64,000 bases of DNA from Emiliania huxleyi CCMP1516 (taxonomy: Eukaryota; Haptophyta; Isochrysidales; Noelaerhabdaceae): the NCBI RefSeq assembly GCF_000372725.1, contig NW_005200351.1:75136-139135 (forward strand), given 5' to 3'. Below the pieces are notes generated by a model. It saw only the letters and a program-made list of their open reading frames with translations. It did no database searches and was not told where the DNA came from. Position numbers and translations under genes: made by a program. Below are positions 29,601-39,115 of this stretch, piece by piece (within the stretch, counting starts at the first letter, position 1; every line of letters begins with the position of its first letter).

Positions 29601-31663
29601 CGTGGCGCTCGCGCGGACAGTCGCGGTCACGCCCGACGAAGTCGACGACGAAGGGTCGATGACCACGTCGACGTCAGCGCCGGGACTGGAGGTGCTGCCC
29701 ATGGCGAGGCCGGGTGGGGAGGAGCCACTCCCACCGCCGGTGCCGACTCGCCCCTTGCTCGCGTGGATCTGTGCGGCGAGGCCATGCTCTTCGCCGTTGA
29801 CTTCAGCCCCGCCGACGGCGAGGTTCGCCTCGACAGCGGCCGTTGAAGGGGCGGTCGCAGCGCCAATGAGCTCGGACGCGCTCGAGGGGTGCACAAAGGT
29901 CTGCACCGTCCGCCCCTTCCGTCCGATGATCGCGCCGTGCGTGCCGGCGCTCTGGAGCGAGCGCTGAGTGCGGCGCGCTGTCAAGAGCGCCGCCTCCGTC
30001 GCCTGCCGGCTGCTTGCGTCGCCGCCGCCACAGCCGCCGCCGCAACTGCCGCCGCCGCACGTCTCGACCAGCCTCTGGGCCTGCCCAGCAGCGTCGGGAC
30101 ACGACTCGGGCACGATGCTGTTGACGGGTAGGAGACCGGACATGGCGCCACGCCCTCGAGTGTACCTCGCGGCTGAGGCCTCGTAGGTCACACCGCACAG
30201 GCCGACCATTGCGACAAAGGACAAGAAGTAGAAGAAGATCGGAGTGCGGCAAACACAGGCGGTAGCGGTGCTGCCGCCGCCAGTCGGTGCCATGACCTCG
30301 GTCTCCTTCGCGCGCCTCGAGCGCTTCTGGCCGTCGACCTTGTCGGAGCCGGTCTTGGTGGCCGAGGAGCCGCTCCACGACAGCGCCACGACAGAGAAGC
30401 CCAGGCACCCCATGAGGGCACCCATGAGGAGGGGCCAGGGAGAGCTGCTGGCCATGTCCGTGTTGACCTGCGGAAAGGCAGGCGAGTGCGACAGACCGTC
30501 AGGCAGGGAAAGGCGCGAGATGTGAAAGAAGCGAGTGGCTTGGCAGGGCGCACAAGGGCATGCCGTGTGGCAGGCAGGGCGAGCGGGGTGACGGATTGGC
30601 GGTGCGCGATGCTGCGGCGCGGCTCGCCTGGTCCGCACGCTCCAGCTCGCCCTGCTCGACCTCGCCCGTGGAGGAGTCGGCGCAGATGAAGGAGGCGCAG
30701 CGTGGCCGCGAGCCGGCAAGGTCACTTGAGATGGAGAAGAGATCGGTCGACTCGGCCGTCTTCGAGTCGGCGATCTGAGTGGCGCGGACCTCCGCGGGCC
30801 GCGCTAGCTCCTCCAGCGCCGGTGGCGTGCTGAAGGGCAAGTTCCCCAGGAGGCTGGAGCAGCGCAGCGAATGCTCCTCCGCCACATCGGTCTTTGGCGG
30901 AACCGGCAGAGGCATGGGCACCGCTTCAGTCTCGGACCACTGGGCAGGGATGGGCAGCGACGCCTGCATTGCCAGAGGCAGCTCAGCAGGTGTTCAGGCA
31001 GGCAGGGCAGACAGGCCAAGACAGGGCAGACAGGACGGGTGGGCAGGGCCAGAGGGGTGGCGGTTTGGCAGCCGATGCAGTGGCGTGGGGCTGCGGGTCG
31101 CCGAGTGCCTGATCCGCCCGCTCGAGCTCTCCCTGCTCGACCTCGAGCAGCGAGGAGTCGGCGCGGTCAAAGGAGGCGCTGACGTGCTGCCAGTCGGCGT
31201 AGCCGCATGACAAGAGATCGGACTCGATCGAGTTCGAGTCGGAGACCCGGGTGGAGCGGAGCTCTGCAGGCCACGCAATCTCCCCCAGCGCTACTTCGAG
31301 ACGCGCATCGACGGCCCGGTCGCTCTGGAGGAAGAGGACGTGCCGGGGCGCTCCCGCTCGCCCGCCGTCCGCTGGCTTGGTCGTTGACGGGCCGAGCGGG
31401 GCAGTAAGGCCGATGGGCGCCTCAAGAGCCGTGAGAGGGGTGGACGCCACATCTTGGGGGTCATCGGTCTTGACAGACTCCTTGGTTGGGACTCGAGAAG
31501 CGTTCGCGACTCCGTCGTTCGCGCGCCACCCGCCGCCGGCGTGCATGCATGATCCGGGAGGAAGAGGGGATCCGACGCGGACTGCTGGGCTTGAGACGCT
31601 CTGGCGCGCGGTCGCCGCGGCGAGGATGCTCGTGAAGGTGCAGAACATGAACTGCGGCGGCAT
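23681..31663 (-). CDS. Giant modular membrane protein with duplicated exons, ShKT-like repeats and TIR-like tail
   Basis: Proposed exons, all joined in phase 0: 31663-31109, 30963-30628, 30467-28236, 28113-27769, 27608-27336, 27220-26900, 26822-26763, 26689-26483, 26405-25875, 25800-~24170 and ~24165-23681; about 2,300 residues. The N terminus looks like a signal peptide (MPPQFMFCTFTSILAAATA). Four homologous modules end in VEQGELERADQ. Membrane segments are PWPLLMGALMGCLGFSVVAL (twice), FFYFLSFVAMVGLCGV and LLRLFGILALLCLGAAF. Gly/Ser regions contain GAIIGRKGRTVQ (twice; a KH-like GxxG loop). Then come three six-Cys ShKT-like repeats, a Pro-rich linker, a beta-helix-like part (NVHMTIRSSQGGATL) and a tail with MLLYLNTATWAGD and LPIVMAHENDAVRNGC, resembling TIR-like tails of algal proteins. 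The first four introns use GC donors. The frame changes once near 24110-24180: short intron or frameshift. It could instead be two genes. Confidence 0.6.
24911..25446 (-). repeat. Three 189-bp tandem repeats encoding ShKT-like modules
   Basis: Units start at 24911, 25100 and 25289, each 189 bp (63 codons) and apparently identical, with only the edges differing. Each encodes CQDDPDGVLTAFGGC ... LGCDTDLN ... LLCPASCGKC plus a Ser/Pro linker. There are six cysteines in the order typical of ShKT domains (extracellular, often in surface or secreted proteins). A diverged fourth unit (CVDQPDS ... CCASC) lies at ~24720-24870. Confidence 0.85.
27420..31520 (-). repeat. 2.85-kb tandem exon-block duplication
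   Basis: The block at ~30290-31520 is repeated at ~27420-28660, offset by ~2,850 bp. It contains two homologous modules, their introns and the PWPLLMGALMG membrane exon. Intron sequence is conserved too, so the duplication is recent. Copies differ by small in-frame indels, for example a longer EQRSDDWLRCSS reading in the downstream copy. Confidence 0.8.
28640..30030 (-). repeat. 1-kb spaced internal duplication (KH-like segment)
   Basis: About 380 bp at 29655-30030 and 28640-29030 are almost identical. They encode ASSRQATEAAL, GAIIGRKGRTVQTFVHPS, AEVNGEEHGLAAQIHASKG and SPGADVDVVI. They lie within the single 744-codon exon, so the duplication is in frame. Confidence 0.8.
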
Positions 31664-31786
31664 GGAGGTGCGGACCAACGGACTGACTGGGGGGGACGTG
31701 AGATGATAGCCGATGAAGGGGGACAATTTCCGGCGCGATAATTTCTTTTTTATCGAACAAGTGTTTCCTGGGAGAACGCGCTCGGA

Positions 31787-33430
31787 TTAACACGACGCAT
31801 TCCCAGGTCGCAGGGTGTGCCACGAAGTGACTGTGTGGCACACGAGATGGGTTCCATTCTTCGAATACCCATAGTTGACAGGGAAGTTGACTGGTTGCCG
31901 TGCAGCTGCGTCGGCTCGGTAGGCGGCGTCGAGGGCGTCTCTGGCCGCTGTGATGTCGCTGTCGGTGCCGCCTCCGGCCCGGACGCGGTCGACGGTGGTT
32001 TTGAGGGTATGCTCGGCGTCGGTGAGGGCGGCGGCGGCGTTGGCGATGGCCACATCTCGGGCGTGACGATCCTCGGGCAGCGGCGAGGTGAGGTACTGCT
32101 CCATCCAGGGGCACTCTTGCATGTGTATGCAGCGCTCAGCCGAACGCGGCATGATGCTGCACATGCCGAGGGGGCGGAGGGAGCCGTCTTCCTTGACGAG
32201 GCACAAGGCTTTGAGGTCGGCGTCGAGCTGCTGCAACCGAGGGTGTTCGACGCCCCACGAGAATGCGGTGAAGTAGTTAAGGAGGCACTTGGAGCCACGT
32301 TCGCTGTCGGTGATGATGCGCACAAAGTCGTAGTCGACGTGGTTAGGGCCTCCAGCTCTGGTGACGTTGCAGCTGCGAACGAACCTGGCAAAGATCTCTG
32401 GCTTGATCTTGTACTTGCCCGCCTCATATCCGGGTTCGTCGCGCATCGCATGTTCGGGTGGTGCCTTGGCCTGCGGAGTTTTGTTGATGAATTCGTCGAC
32501 GACCTTTCGGCTCCGGCCGTCTGCAGGTTTGAGCGAGTTGAAGCAGTTCCATGCCTTCTTCCACTCGCGTCGGTTCGCCCAGTAGAAAGCGGACCTGGTC
32601 TGTTCCTCCAGCGTCTGCGTCCGGTTGGAGTCGGAGACGGGCCGGTCTCCCTCTTGTTCGGGCCGTGCGGGGGGAGCGGAGGCGGAGAGGACGAGCTCGC
32701 GAAACAAAGCCATGAAACCGTCGGGGGACGAAGCACAGGCGGCGGCCCGTTGCACCATCTGGTCGTACGTGTACTTCTGCGTGCCGACGGGACGGCAGGT
32801 GATGAGCACGGCGGACACGACGGCGTAGCAGGCTCCGCGTGCACCATCGAGGGTGCCCGGCTTCCGCGGCGTGCTGGCAAACGCCTCCATGCCAAAGAGG
32901 ATTGGTGCCCGGCACAGGTCTCGGTACTCCTCACTCGCAGGGAACTCCTGGTGATGCAGTTGCAATCGTTTGAAGGCCTCGAGCGAGATGCCGTCGGTGA
33001 AGCAAAGGTTAAAGTCGGCGGCCGGAGTCGTGTTGAGTTTGAGAGGGTCGATGGCGGCCGAGGGGTTGCCGCACGCGTTGTGTAGCGCGGCGACCGCTGC
33101 TCTCTGTATGTGGGCGGCGCCGGGGACGTCGTCGAGGTGGCGGGCCTGCTGGATCCGGCTGGCGGCGGTGTTGGTGCCGACGGCGTGGGTGACGTACGAG
33201 CCGGGGGACCGGGGAGGGGCGTGCTCACGGACCCAAGCGGCGGCGGCGTTGCAGTCGGCGGTCGGGGTGTGTCCGGCGCCCGCGCGTTGTAGGTGTTGAG
33301 GCTGGTTCTTGTTGCTGACGTAATGATTGAAGAGGTTGCTCCGTTGGTTGCCTCCCGTGACGATGACGCACGCAAGTATGTGAGAGAGAGAGAGAGAGAG
33401 TACGTACGTGAGAGATAGTCTCCTGTCACG
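31787..33430 (-). pseudogene. Retroelement pol, 5' half
   Basis: The minus-strand frame encodes FNLCFTDGISLEAFKRLQL, GFMALFRELVL, SAFYWANRREWKKAWNCFN and LKALCLVKEDGSLRPLGM, the last being the reverse-transcriptase finger motif (K-DGS-RP). It then reads FPVNYGYSKNGTHLVCHTVT and stops at 31787, just before the catalytic palm would begin. The 5' edge lies in a CT microsatellite (33385-33402). It is the N-terminal counterpart of the element at 19862-22260. Neither copy contains the palm motif A region. Confidence 0.75.
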
Positions 33431-33478
33431 CCAAGTTTGCGCGTCGGGCGTTCTGGAAGAATGCAGCGCGATACATAT

Positions 33479-34744
33479 ATGGCCTCTGCCGTCAGTTCCT
33501 CCGCCTCGGTCGCGCCCTCGAGAGAGGGGGCTCTCCCCTGCCCGCCCGAGGAGGAGCTGCTTGGCTGCCCGCCGACCTGCCAGCACGACTGCCGCGCTGC
33601 GGTCTGTGCCGCTCACTGCTGCAGCTACTGGCCCGACCACCACGCGCAGGCTTTCACCGACCCGCCGCGTCCCGCCGCATGCCCCACGCACCGCCCAGAC
33701 AGCCTCCTACTGCTGCTTGGAATCTTCTCGATGGCTGCCCCTGGGGCGGAGGCGCGGCGCGGCGACATTCGGTCTCTCGTGCTTGCCCCCGCTGGGCCGG
33801 CAGGGCGCATGTCCCATGTCTTTGTGCTCGGGGAATCGGGCGGCAACGGGACGAGCGCAGCAGAGGTTGCGCTGGCTCAGGAGGAGCGCCGCCATGGGGA
33901 CCTGCTGCTGCTGCGCGTGCGCGAGAACATGAACGCGGGCAAGACGCTCGAGTACTTTGTCGCGGTGGCGCACTGCTGGCGTGCCGCCGCCGCCCCTTCG
34001 TGGGTGGCAAAGGCGGACGACGACTCGTTTGTCAATCTCCCCGTGCTACTGCGAGCGCTCGAGCCGCTTCGTGGCGTGCGCGACGGGCAGTTTGGCGTGC
34101 GGATCGTCGGGGCCGACCGGGTCGTCCTCGACTGCGCATACAATAGCCGGGAGCTCGCGCCGATGTGCGGTAGCTGCGAGCCAGAGAACGGCGCCTACCG
34201 CGTGGACGCGGCCGACCGCCGCTTCTGCAAGTGGGCGGGCCAGCTGTACGGCTTCACGACGGACGTGGTTCGGTGGATCGCCGCGAGCGCGCCCGCTCTC
34301 CGCGCGAGCCGCATGGGCCTGTACGCCGGCCACGAGGATGCCGTGGCGGCACGCTGGCTGCGGCTCGGCCACCGCGGCAAGAGGGCGTTTGCCATCGGCC
34401 CGTCGATCAGCCTGCCGGGTTGGAACCGGCTGTGGGCGAACGGCAGCCGCAGGGCCGGCTTCGAGCCGAGCTGCCAGAACTGGTGGCAGCGCGCCGTGGT
34501 GGTCCACCGCCTCAAGCTCGACCGCGACCTGCGGATGGTGGCCGCCTGCGTGGAGCGGCACGGCAGGGGGCGCCGACCACTGCGCTCCTGCGCCGCGCCC
34601 GCGCGGAGCGGCGAGCGGCGAGCGGCGGTGGAGGAGAGGGAGGCGCTACCAAGGCGGGTGCCAGGCGCGCGGTACGTGAGGAGAGTAGGGGACTGGGTGT
34701 GGAGAGAGAAGGCACGGGTGGGCAAGTCCTCATTCGGACATTGA
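33479..34744 (+). CDS. GT31-type glycosyltransferase (beta-1,3-galactosyltransferase-like)
   Basis: 421 residues from the ATG at 33479; an earlier in-frame ATG is at 33437. It is intronless. A hydrophobic stretch DSLLLLLGIFSMAAPG near residue 75 could be the type II membrane anchor, after a Cys-rich N terminus. The catalytic core follows: HVFVLGE, ERRHGDLLLL, ENMNAGKTLEYFVAVAHCW and WVAKADDDSFVNLPVLL, where DDD is the metal-binding motif near residue 180. Then come FCKWAGQLYGFTTDVVRWIA and GHEDAVAARWL, the usual acceptor-side motifs. It likely acts in the Golgi on surface glycans. Its 5' end lies close to the divergent retroelement fragment. Confidence 0.8.
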   Translation: MASAVSSSASVAPSREGALPCPPEEELLGCPPTCQHDCRAAVCAAHCCSYWPDHHAQAFTDPPRPAACPTHRPDSLLLLLGIFSMAAPGAEARRGDIRSLVLAPAGPAGRMSHVFVLGESGGNGTSAAEVALAQEERRHGDLLLLRVRENMNAGKTLEYFVAVAHCWRAAAAPSWVAKADDDSFVNLPVLLRALEPLRGVRDGQFGVRIVGADRVVLDCAYNSRELAPMCGSCEPENGAYRVDAADRRFCKWAGQLYGFTTDVVRWIAASAPALRASRMGLYAGHEDAVAARWLRLGHRGKRAFAIGPSISLPGWNRLWANGSRRAGFEPSCQNWWQRAVVVHRLKLDRDLRMVAACVERHGRGRRPLRSCAAPARSGERRAAVEEREALPRRVPGARYVRRVGDWVWREKARVGKSSFGH

Positions 34745-34958
34745 GAGCGAGGCGGCAATCAAATTGGGGCGCTGGGGTCCGATCCTCACCTGCTTTTTAT
34801 CAACAAACCTGAGACGCCCTCAAACCTCCCCTTTGGCGCTTCGCCCACAGCCGATCGAGGCGGCCAACTCGGGCCACAACGCGGGCGGATCCACGCCTTC
34901 TGCTGCGGGAAGCACAGCTGATCATGCATCGAATCGTGCAACCGCTCGCCTGCGTGCA

Positions 34959-35948
34959 TCAGCGCCATCGCAGCAGTCCCAGCAGGAGCCCCGTCACAAC
35001 GCCCCCGACCCAGCCAACCATCACTGCCTCGGACGTGCTCAGTCGCCTCCTTATTCCTCCCTCTCTGGCCACCAACCCCACGGCACCGGGCTCAAGCTCC
35101 GTTGCCGCGGCCGCTGCCGATCCCGCCCCGCCACCGCCCAGCTCGAGCGGCTCCAGGTGAATCTTGATGGAGTTGCCCAGGAGGCGCAGGTCAGCCTTGC
35201 CCAGAACAGAGTCGATGAGCGCCGGCACCAGCGCGTAGAGGTTGCGAAGCAGCGCCCTCTCCACCGCGTCCGGGATCCAAAGGATGTTGTGCGCAGAGAG
35301 GTGGTCGTCAACGAGCTCGTCGATCACGGCGCTGTTTCCGGTCAGCATCTTTTCCACGACGTCCTCCGGCTTCCAGTTGGAGTTTGCCTTGAAGTTGAGC
35401 GACAGCTCATGACCCGAGATTCCCACACTCGTCGACCTCGCAAAGGCCTGAAGGGCTTGGAAGATGATTGCGAGCGCTGCGAGATACACGCGCCGCTCGA
35501 GGGCGTCGGGGATCACCCAGATGTTGAGCTCCTTGTTGGAAAGCATCAGGTCAACCACCTGCTCCAGGCGGGCCACATCGATGGTCTCGGCTGCCATGAG
35601 GGCGACCACCGCATCGGCGTCAAAGTCCTCTTTCAGCTCCAGGATCATTTGGTGCTTGAGAAAGCTCACACCGTGGAGGTAGCTTGTCCACTTCAGGAGG
35701 TACTTGTACGTGACGCCGATGGCGAAGCTGTACACCTCCCTCTCGATGGTATCCGGGAGATAGGCAATGTTGAGCGTCTGGTGCCGGAGGATGGCGTGGA
35801 CCATATCGCGGGTGTGTGCCTCGACCATCGAGCGGCGATCGAGCGGGTTCTCCGTGCCTTCCGATGCGGGCAGCACTCTGTGCCTGGTCACCGCGCATGC
35901 GCCACAGCCGAGGGCAACTACCGCAGCTCGCGGTCTGAGCAGTCGCAT
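34959..35948 (-). CDS. Three-repeat tail-anchored protein, unknown family
   Basis: 329 residues, no intron. A hydrophobic start (AAVVALGCGACAV) may be a signal or anchor. Three internal repeats share the core N-I-x-x-x-PD-x-x-ER-x-x-Y: LNIAYLPDTIEREVYSFAI, LNIWVIPDALERRVYLAAL and HNILWIPDAVERALLRNLY, about 85 residues apart and each followed by a helix. The C terminus is a membrane helix (VMVGWVGGVVTGLLLGLLRW) ending in Arg. I do not recognise the family. The pattern suggests a helical scaffold on a membrane. Confidence 0.7.
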   Translation of the reverse strand: MRLLRPRAAVVALGCGACAVTRHRVLPASEGTENPLDRRSMVEAHTRDMVHAILRHQTLNIAYLPDTIEREVYSFAIGVTYKYLLKWTSYLHGVSFLKHQMILELKEDFDADAVVALMAAETIDVARLEQVVDLMLSNKELNIWVIPDALERRVYLAALAIIFQALQAFARSTSVGISGHELSLNFKANSNWKPEDVVEKMLTGNSAVIDELVDDHLSAHNILWIPDAVERALLRNLYALVPALIDSVLGKADLRLLGNSIKIHLEPLELGGGGAGSAAAAATELEPGAVGLVAREGGIRRRLSTSEAVMVGWVGGVVTGLLLGLLRWR

Positions 35949-36514
35949 GTATGAGAGGCCAACGCGACAACGTCCGTCTTACAAACCCAGGCCCACGCAC
36001 CGGGCATCGCCAACGCCCTAGCGCCGGAATCACAGGCTTTACGAACATGGAGTTGCTTCGTGCCGAAGCCGAATTCTCTCTCGAACGTACGAGTTTCGGA
36101 CCAGGCTTGTGCACATGTCCTGGCACGCTGACATCGGCGTGCGTGTTCAAGTTTTTCTCGAAAGGAAAGTTTTTTTCTCCGTCTCATGCTCATGGTCGCG
36201 TCCGCCACAAGCACAACATGCACATGCAACATGTGCATGAACGGGAAAGGCGCGATAAAAAATATTGAGCTCGGGCAACCGCAAGCCGCACCACGGTACA
36301 ATATGCAATAAAATTTAGAAAGAAGTAGATATAGAATGAAGATAGACCTCCCTTGTGTCCTGTCGTCGCTCGTCTGTGGGAGCATAGCCGTGCCAAAGAG
36401 CATGCCGAGTCGTCCCCATCTTTCAGAAGGAAATCCAGCCGCGCTGCCCGCGCAGGCCGCGCTGGCACAGAAACAGCTTCACTTGCCTCTCCACCGTCCA
36501 CCCTCCAGCTTACC
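35949..36514. other. Intergenic, AT-richer
   Basis: Upstream of the tail-anchored gene and downstream of the Kelch gene. An AT-rich stretch at 36255-36330 (AATAAAATTTAGAAAG) is unusual for this window and could be a 3' processing region. No ORF with domain support is present. Confidence 0.4.
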
Positions 36515-37663
36515 CTACGCCACGGTGATGCCATGAAAAGATCGTGCGGTGGTCAACGGCGCAGCCTCCTCCCACGCGTTCGTCACGGGGTCGTATCGCT
36601 CAAGTGAGCTGAGGGCGCCATGAAAGATGCCGCCCACAGAGTACAGCTTGCCGTCGAGCACAGCCGTGGCGAGATGGATCCGCACCGTCGCCATCGGCGC
36701 CACCGCCTCCCACGCGTTCGTCACGGGATCGTACCGTTCGACCGAGCTGAGGCGGCCGTCGTCGTAGGCTCCGCCCACAGCGTACAGCTTGTCGTCGAGC
36801 ACTGCCACGGCGTGAGAGTCCCGCGCCTCCGCCATCGGCGCCACCGCCTCCCACGCATCCAACGCAGGGTCATACCGCTCGACCGAGCTGAGCGTGTTGT
36901 AGCCGAAACCCCGTCCGCCCACCGCATACAGCTTGCCGTCGAGCACCGCCACGGCGTGATCACACCGCACCTCCGCCATCGGCGCCACCGCCTCCCACGA
37001 CTTCGTCGCCGGGTCGTACCGCTCCACCGAGCTGATGACACCGTCGAGGTTGTATCCGCCCACAGCGTACACCTTGCCGTCGAGCATCGCCACGCCGTTA
37101 CCTTCGCGTGGCGTCCCCATCGGCGCCACAGCCTCCCACGACTTCGCAGCCAGGTCGTACCGCTCCACCGAGTTGGAAGGTGCGCCGTGACCTTCGTCGT
37201 TCACCCTGCCGCCCGCCGCGTAGAGCTTGCCATCGAGCATCGCCGTGCCGACAAAACTTCGTGCCGAAGGCATCGGCGCCATCGCCTCCTCCTCCCACTC
37301 ATTTGTGGAAGGGTCGTACCGCTCCAGCGAGTTGAGGAACTCGCCGTTGCTGTAGCCGCCGATCACAAGCAGGCGCGGCCTCTCGCGCTTCTTCAGCGTC
37401 TCCTTCCAGCCGCGGCGCCACGCGCGGCACGTCCCCTTGGCGGCGTGCTCCTTGGTCGGCAGCTGGGCGAGGATGTGCGGGGCGAGGTCCGGCGAGAGGA
37501 GGACCTCGGAGAGCACCCACTCGGGCTGCTCCACGAGCCGTGCGGCGTGCTCCTCCGCCACGCGCAGCGCGGCGTCGCTCGCGCCCGCCTGCGCCTCGAT
37601 GATGGCGCACAGCTGCGCTGGCGAGAGGCCCGAGACGCGGGCGCCGATGCGGTGGCAGGCCAT
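36515..37663 (-). CDS. F-box-like/Kelch-repeat protein
   Basis: 382 residues, intronless. Residues ~48-90 (VLSEVLLSPDLAPHILAQLP then AAKGTCRAWRRGWKE) look like an F-box-type helical motif. Six Kelch repeats follow, each with SxERYDPxTxxWExVAPM and a downstream LDGKLYAVGG. Six blades make a closed beta-propeller. F-box/Kelch proteins act as substrate receptors of SCF ubiquitin ligases; that role is inferred here. A divergent coding region begins just upstream on the other strand. Confidence 0.85.
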   Translation of the reverse strand: MACHRIGARVSGLSPAQLCAIIEAQAGASDAALRVAEEHAARLVEQPEWVLSEVLLSPDLAPHILAQLPTKEHAAKGTCRAWRRGWKETLKKRERPRLLVIGGYSNGEFLNSLERYDPSTNEWEEEAMAPMPSARSFVGTAMLDGKLYAAGGRVNDEGHGAPSNSVERYDLAAKSWEAVAPMGTPREGNGVAMLDGKVYAVGGYNLDGVISSVERYDPATKSWEAVAPMAEVRCDHAVAVLDGKLYAVGGRGFGYNTLSSVERYDPALDAWEAVAPMAEARDSHAVAVLDDKLYAVGGAYDDGRLSSVERYDPVTNAWEAVAPMATVRIHLATAVLDGKLYSVGGIFHGALSSLERYDPVTNAWEEAAPLTTARSFHGITVA

Positions 37664-37725
37664 TGGCGCGGGTGGCGTTGGAAAAAGAGCGAATTTTTAA
37701 GGCTGCCGCGAGCTACGCTGGGGGC

Positions 37726-38250
37726 TATGTCGCGTGTGGCGCTGCTGGCGGCTGCGCTGCTTCCTTTGCGGGCGTCGCGTGCGGCGCTGCTGGCGGCTGC
37801 GCTGCTTCCTTTGCGGGCGGCGCGAATGGCGGCGCGGCCGGCGGTACCGCTCGCGTCGGGGCGAGTGGCGAGCCCCTCCTCTACCGCATTCCGAGAAGGA
37901 AGGGCGAGGTCGAGTGCAACGCGACGAGATGGCAGGAACTCGCGGCCGAGGAGGAAGCCGAGCGGCAGCGCAAACGGGCGCGCGAGGAGGAGGCGTGGCG
38001 CGCGCAGCGTGAGCGCATCGCCAAGAAGACGGTGGCGCTGCAGGGGCACGACGAGGCATGGGGACGCGCGAGGGTGGCCCACGTCGGGCGCGCGCACTCG
38101 GTGGCTGGCGCGCTCGACGCGCACATCGAGCGGCACTGGCGGCCAAGCGGCGGCGCGTTTGCCTACTACCCCGAGGGCCTCCTCCGCATTCCCGAGCGCC
38201 TCGTGGCGGTCCACGTGAGCCGATACACACCAACTCGTACCGTCGTACCC
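37726..38250 (+). CDS. Probable short coding region, Glu/Arg-rich helix
   Basis: A plus-strand frame encodes LLYRIPRRKGEVECNATRW, ELAAEEEAERQRKRAREEE and AHVGRAHSVAGALDAHIERHW then FAYYPEGLLRIPERLVAV, which looks like real protein, ending near a possible donor around 38213. The ATG at 37726 is in a different frame, so an intron or frameshift is needed. A 45-bp exact tandem duplication (from 37741 and 37786) lies at the 5' end. It is probably divergently transcribed from the Kelch gene. Not recognised. Confidence 0.35.
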
Positions 38251-38469
38251 CCCCCCCTGCCCCCCCCCCCCAATCTTCTGGTTCCACTTCCTACATACAT
38301 AGGTTGAGGGGACCGGTCTGAGGGGTGGTTTTCATCCATTCATGTTCTGTCCCTTAGAATGAGAGGAACACGCTAGCTAACACAGACGATATCCAAATGG
38401 CCAATCGCAATACTCGCGAGCTCGTTTTCCTCATTGCAGAGCGCGACTCAGTCTCAGTTATGCCTAAAC

Positions 38470-38860
38470 TTACCTGCACGAGGCGTGTGGTGCGTGGGGG
38501 GGCCAAGCGCTGACCGTGACTGTGCCGCTGGCCCTACGGTAGCCAACAAGATCGGGCGCCAGAAGCCAAAGATCCTCGTGTGCCGCGAAAGTAGACCTCC
38601 GGTCACCGGTCACATGTCTGGGGTGGGGGGGGGGGGAGGGGGGGCAGTCAGGGGTGAGGTGGGCGCGAGGCGCAAGGCGTGGCCGGCGGGAAGAAGGGGG
38701 TTGGTATAGTGGCCGCGAGCGGTGGCGGCACACATGAGCTCAGGTCCGCGTTGGAGGCGGGCACGAGCGCAGTGAGGCCGTCCATCTCCTTGGTCAGCAC
38801 AACACACGACGCCAGCCGCGAGCTGCGCGGAGCGGGGGCGTGCAGTCGGGTCTCGGACGG
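38470..38860 (-). CDS. Possible two-exon minus-strand fragment
   Basis: Two coding-like pieces: RLASCVVLTKEMDGLTALVP then ASNADLSSCVPPPLAATIPT (~38820-38710), and DRRSTFAAHEDLWLLAPDLVG (~38605-38540) after a C-rich tract ending CCCCAG. They could be exons of a small unidentified gene. Evidence is composition only. Confidence 0.25.
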
Positions 38861-39115
38861 TGGGGGAGACACGCTGTGACGTTGCTCCCACTCCCCGTGC
38901 ATTCGCGCTCTCGGCGCGCACTTGGGCTGCACGTGATCGGCGGCGCTGCGGCGCGCGCTGGCATCGAGGAGCTCAGACGACTCGTGCTGGATCGGCCGTC
39001 GCTCCGACCAGCGTCCTGCGAAGGAATAAAATAACCCTTTTGGCAGATGTCAAGGAACGCCGTTTAGGGGTTAACACACACAAATGGCACACGGCCCTCT
39101 CTCTGACTACCTGGA

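Noticed and set aside
31817-33085. 422-codon plus-strand ORF
   Set aside because: It is the antisense shadow of the retroelement pol half, which has recognisable reverse-transcriptase motifs.
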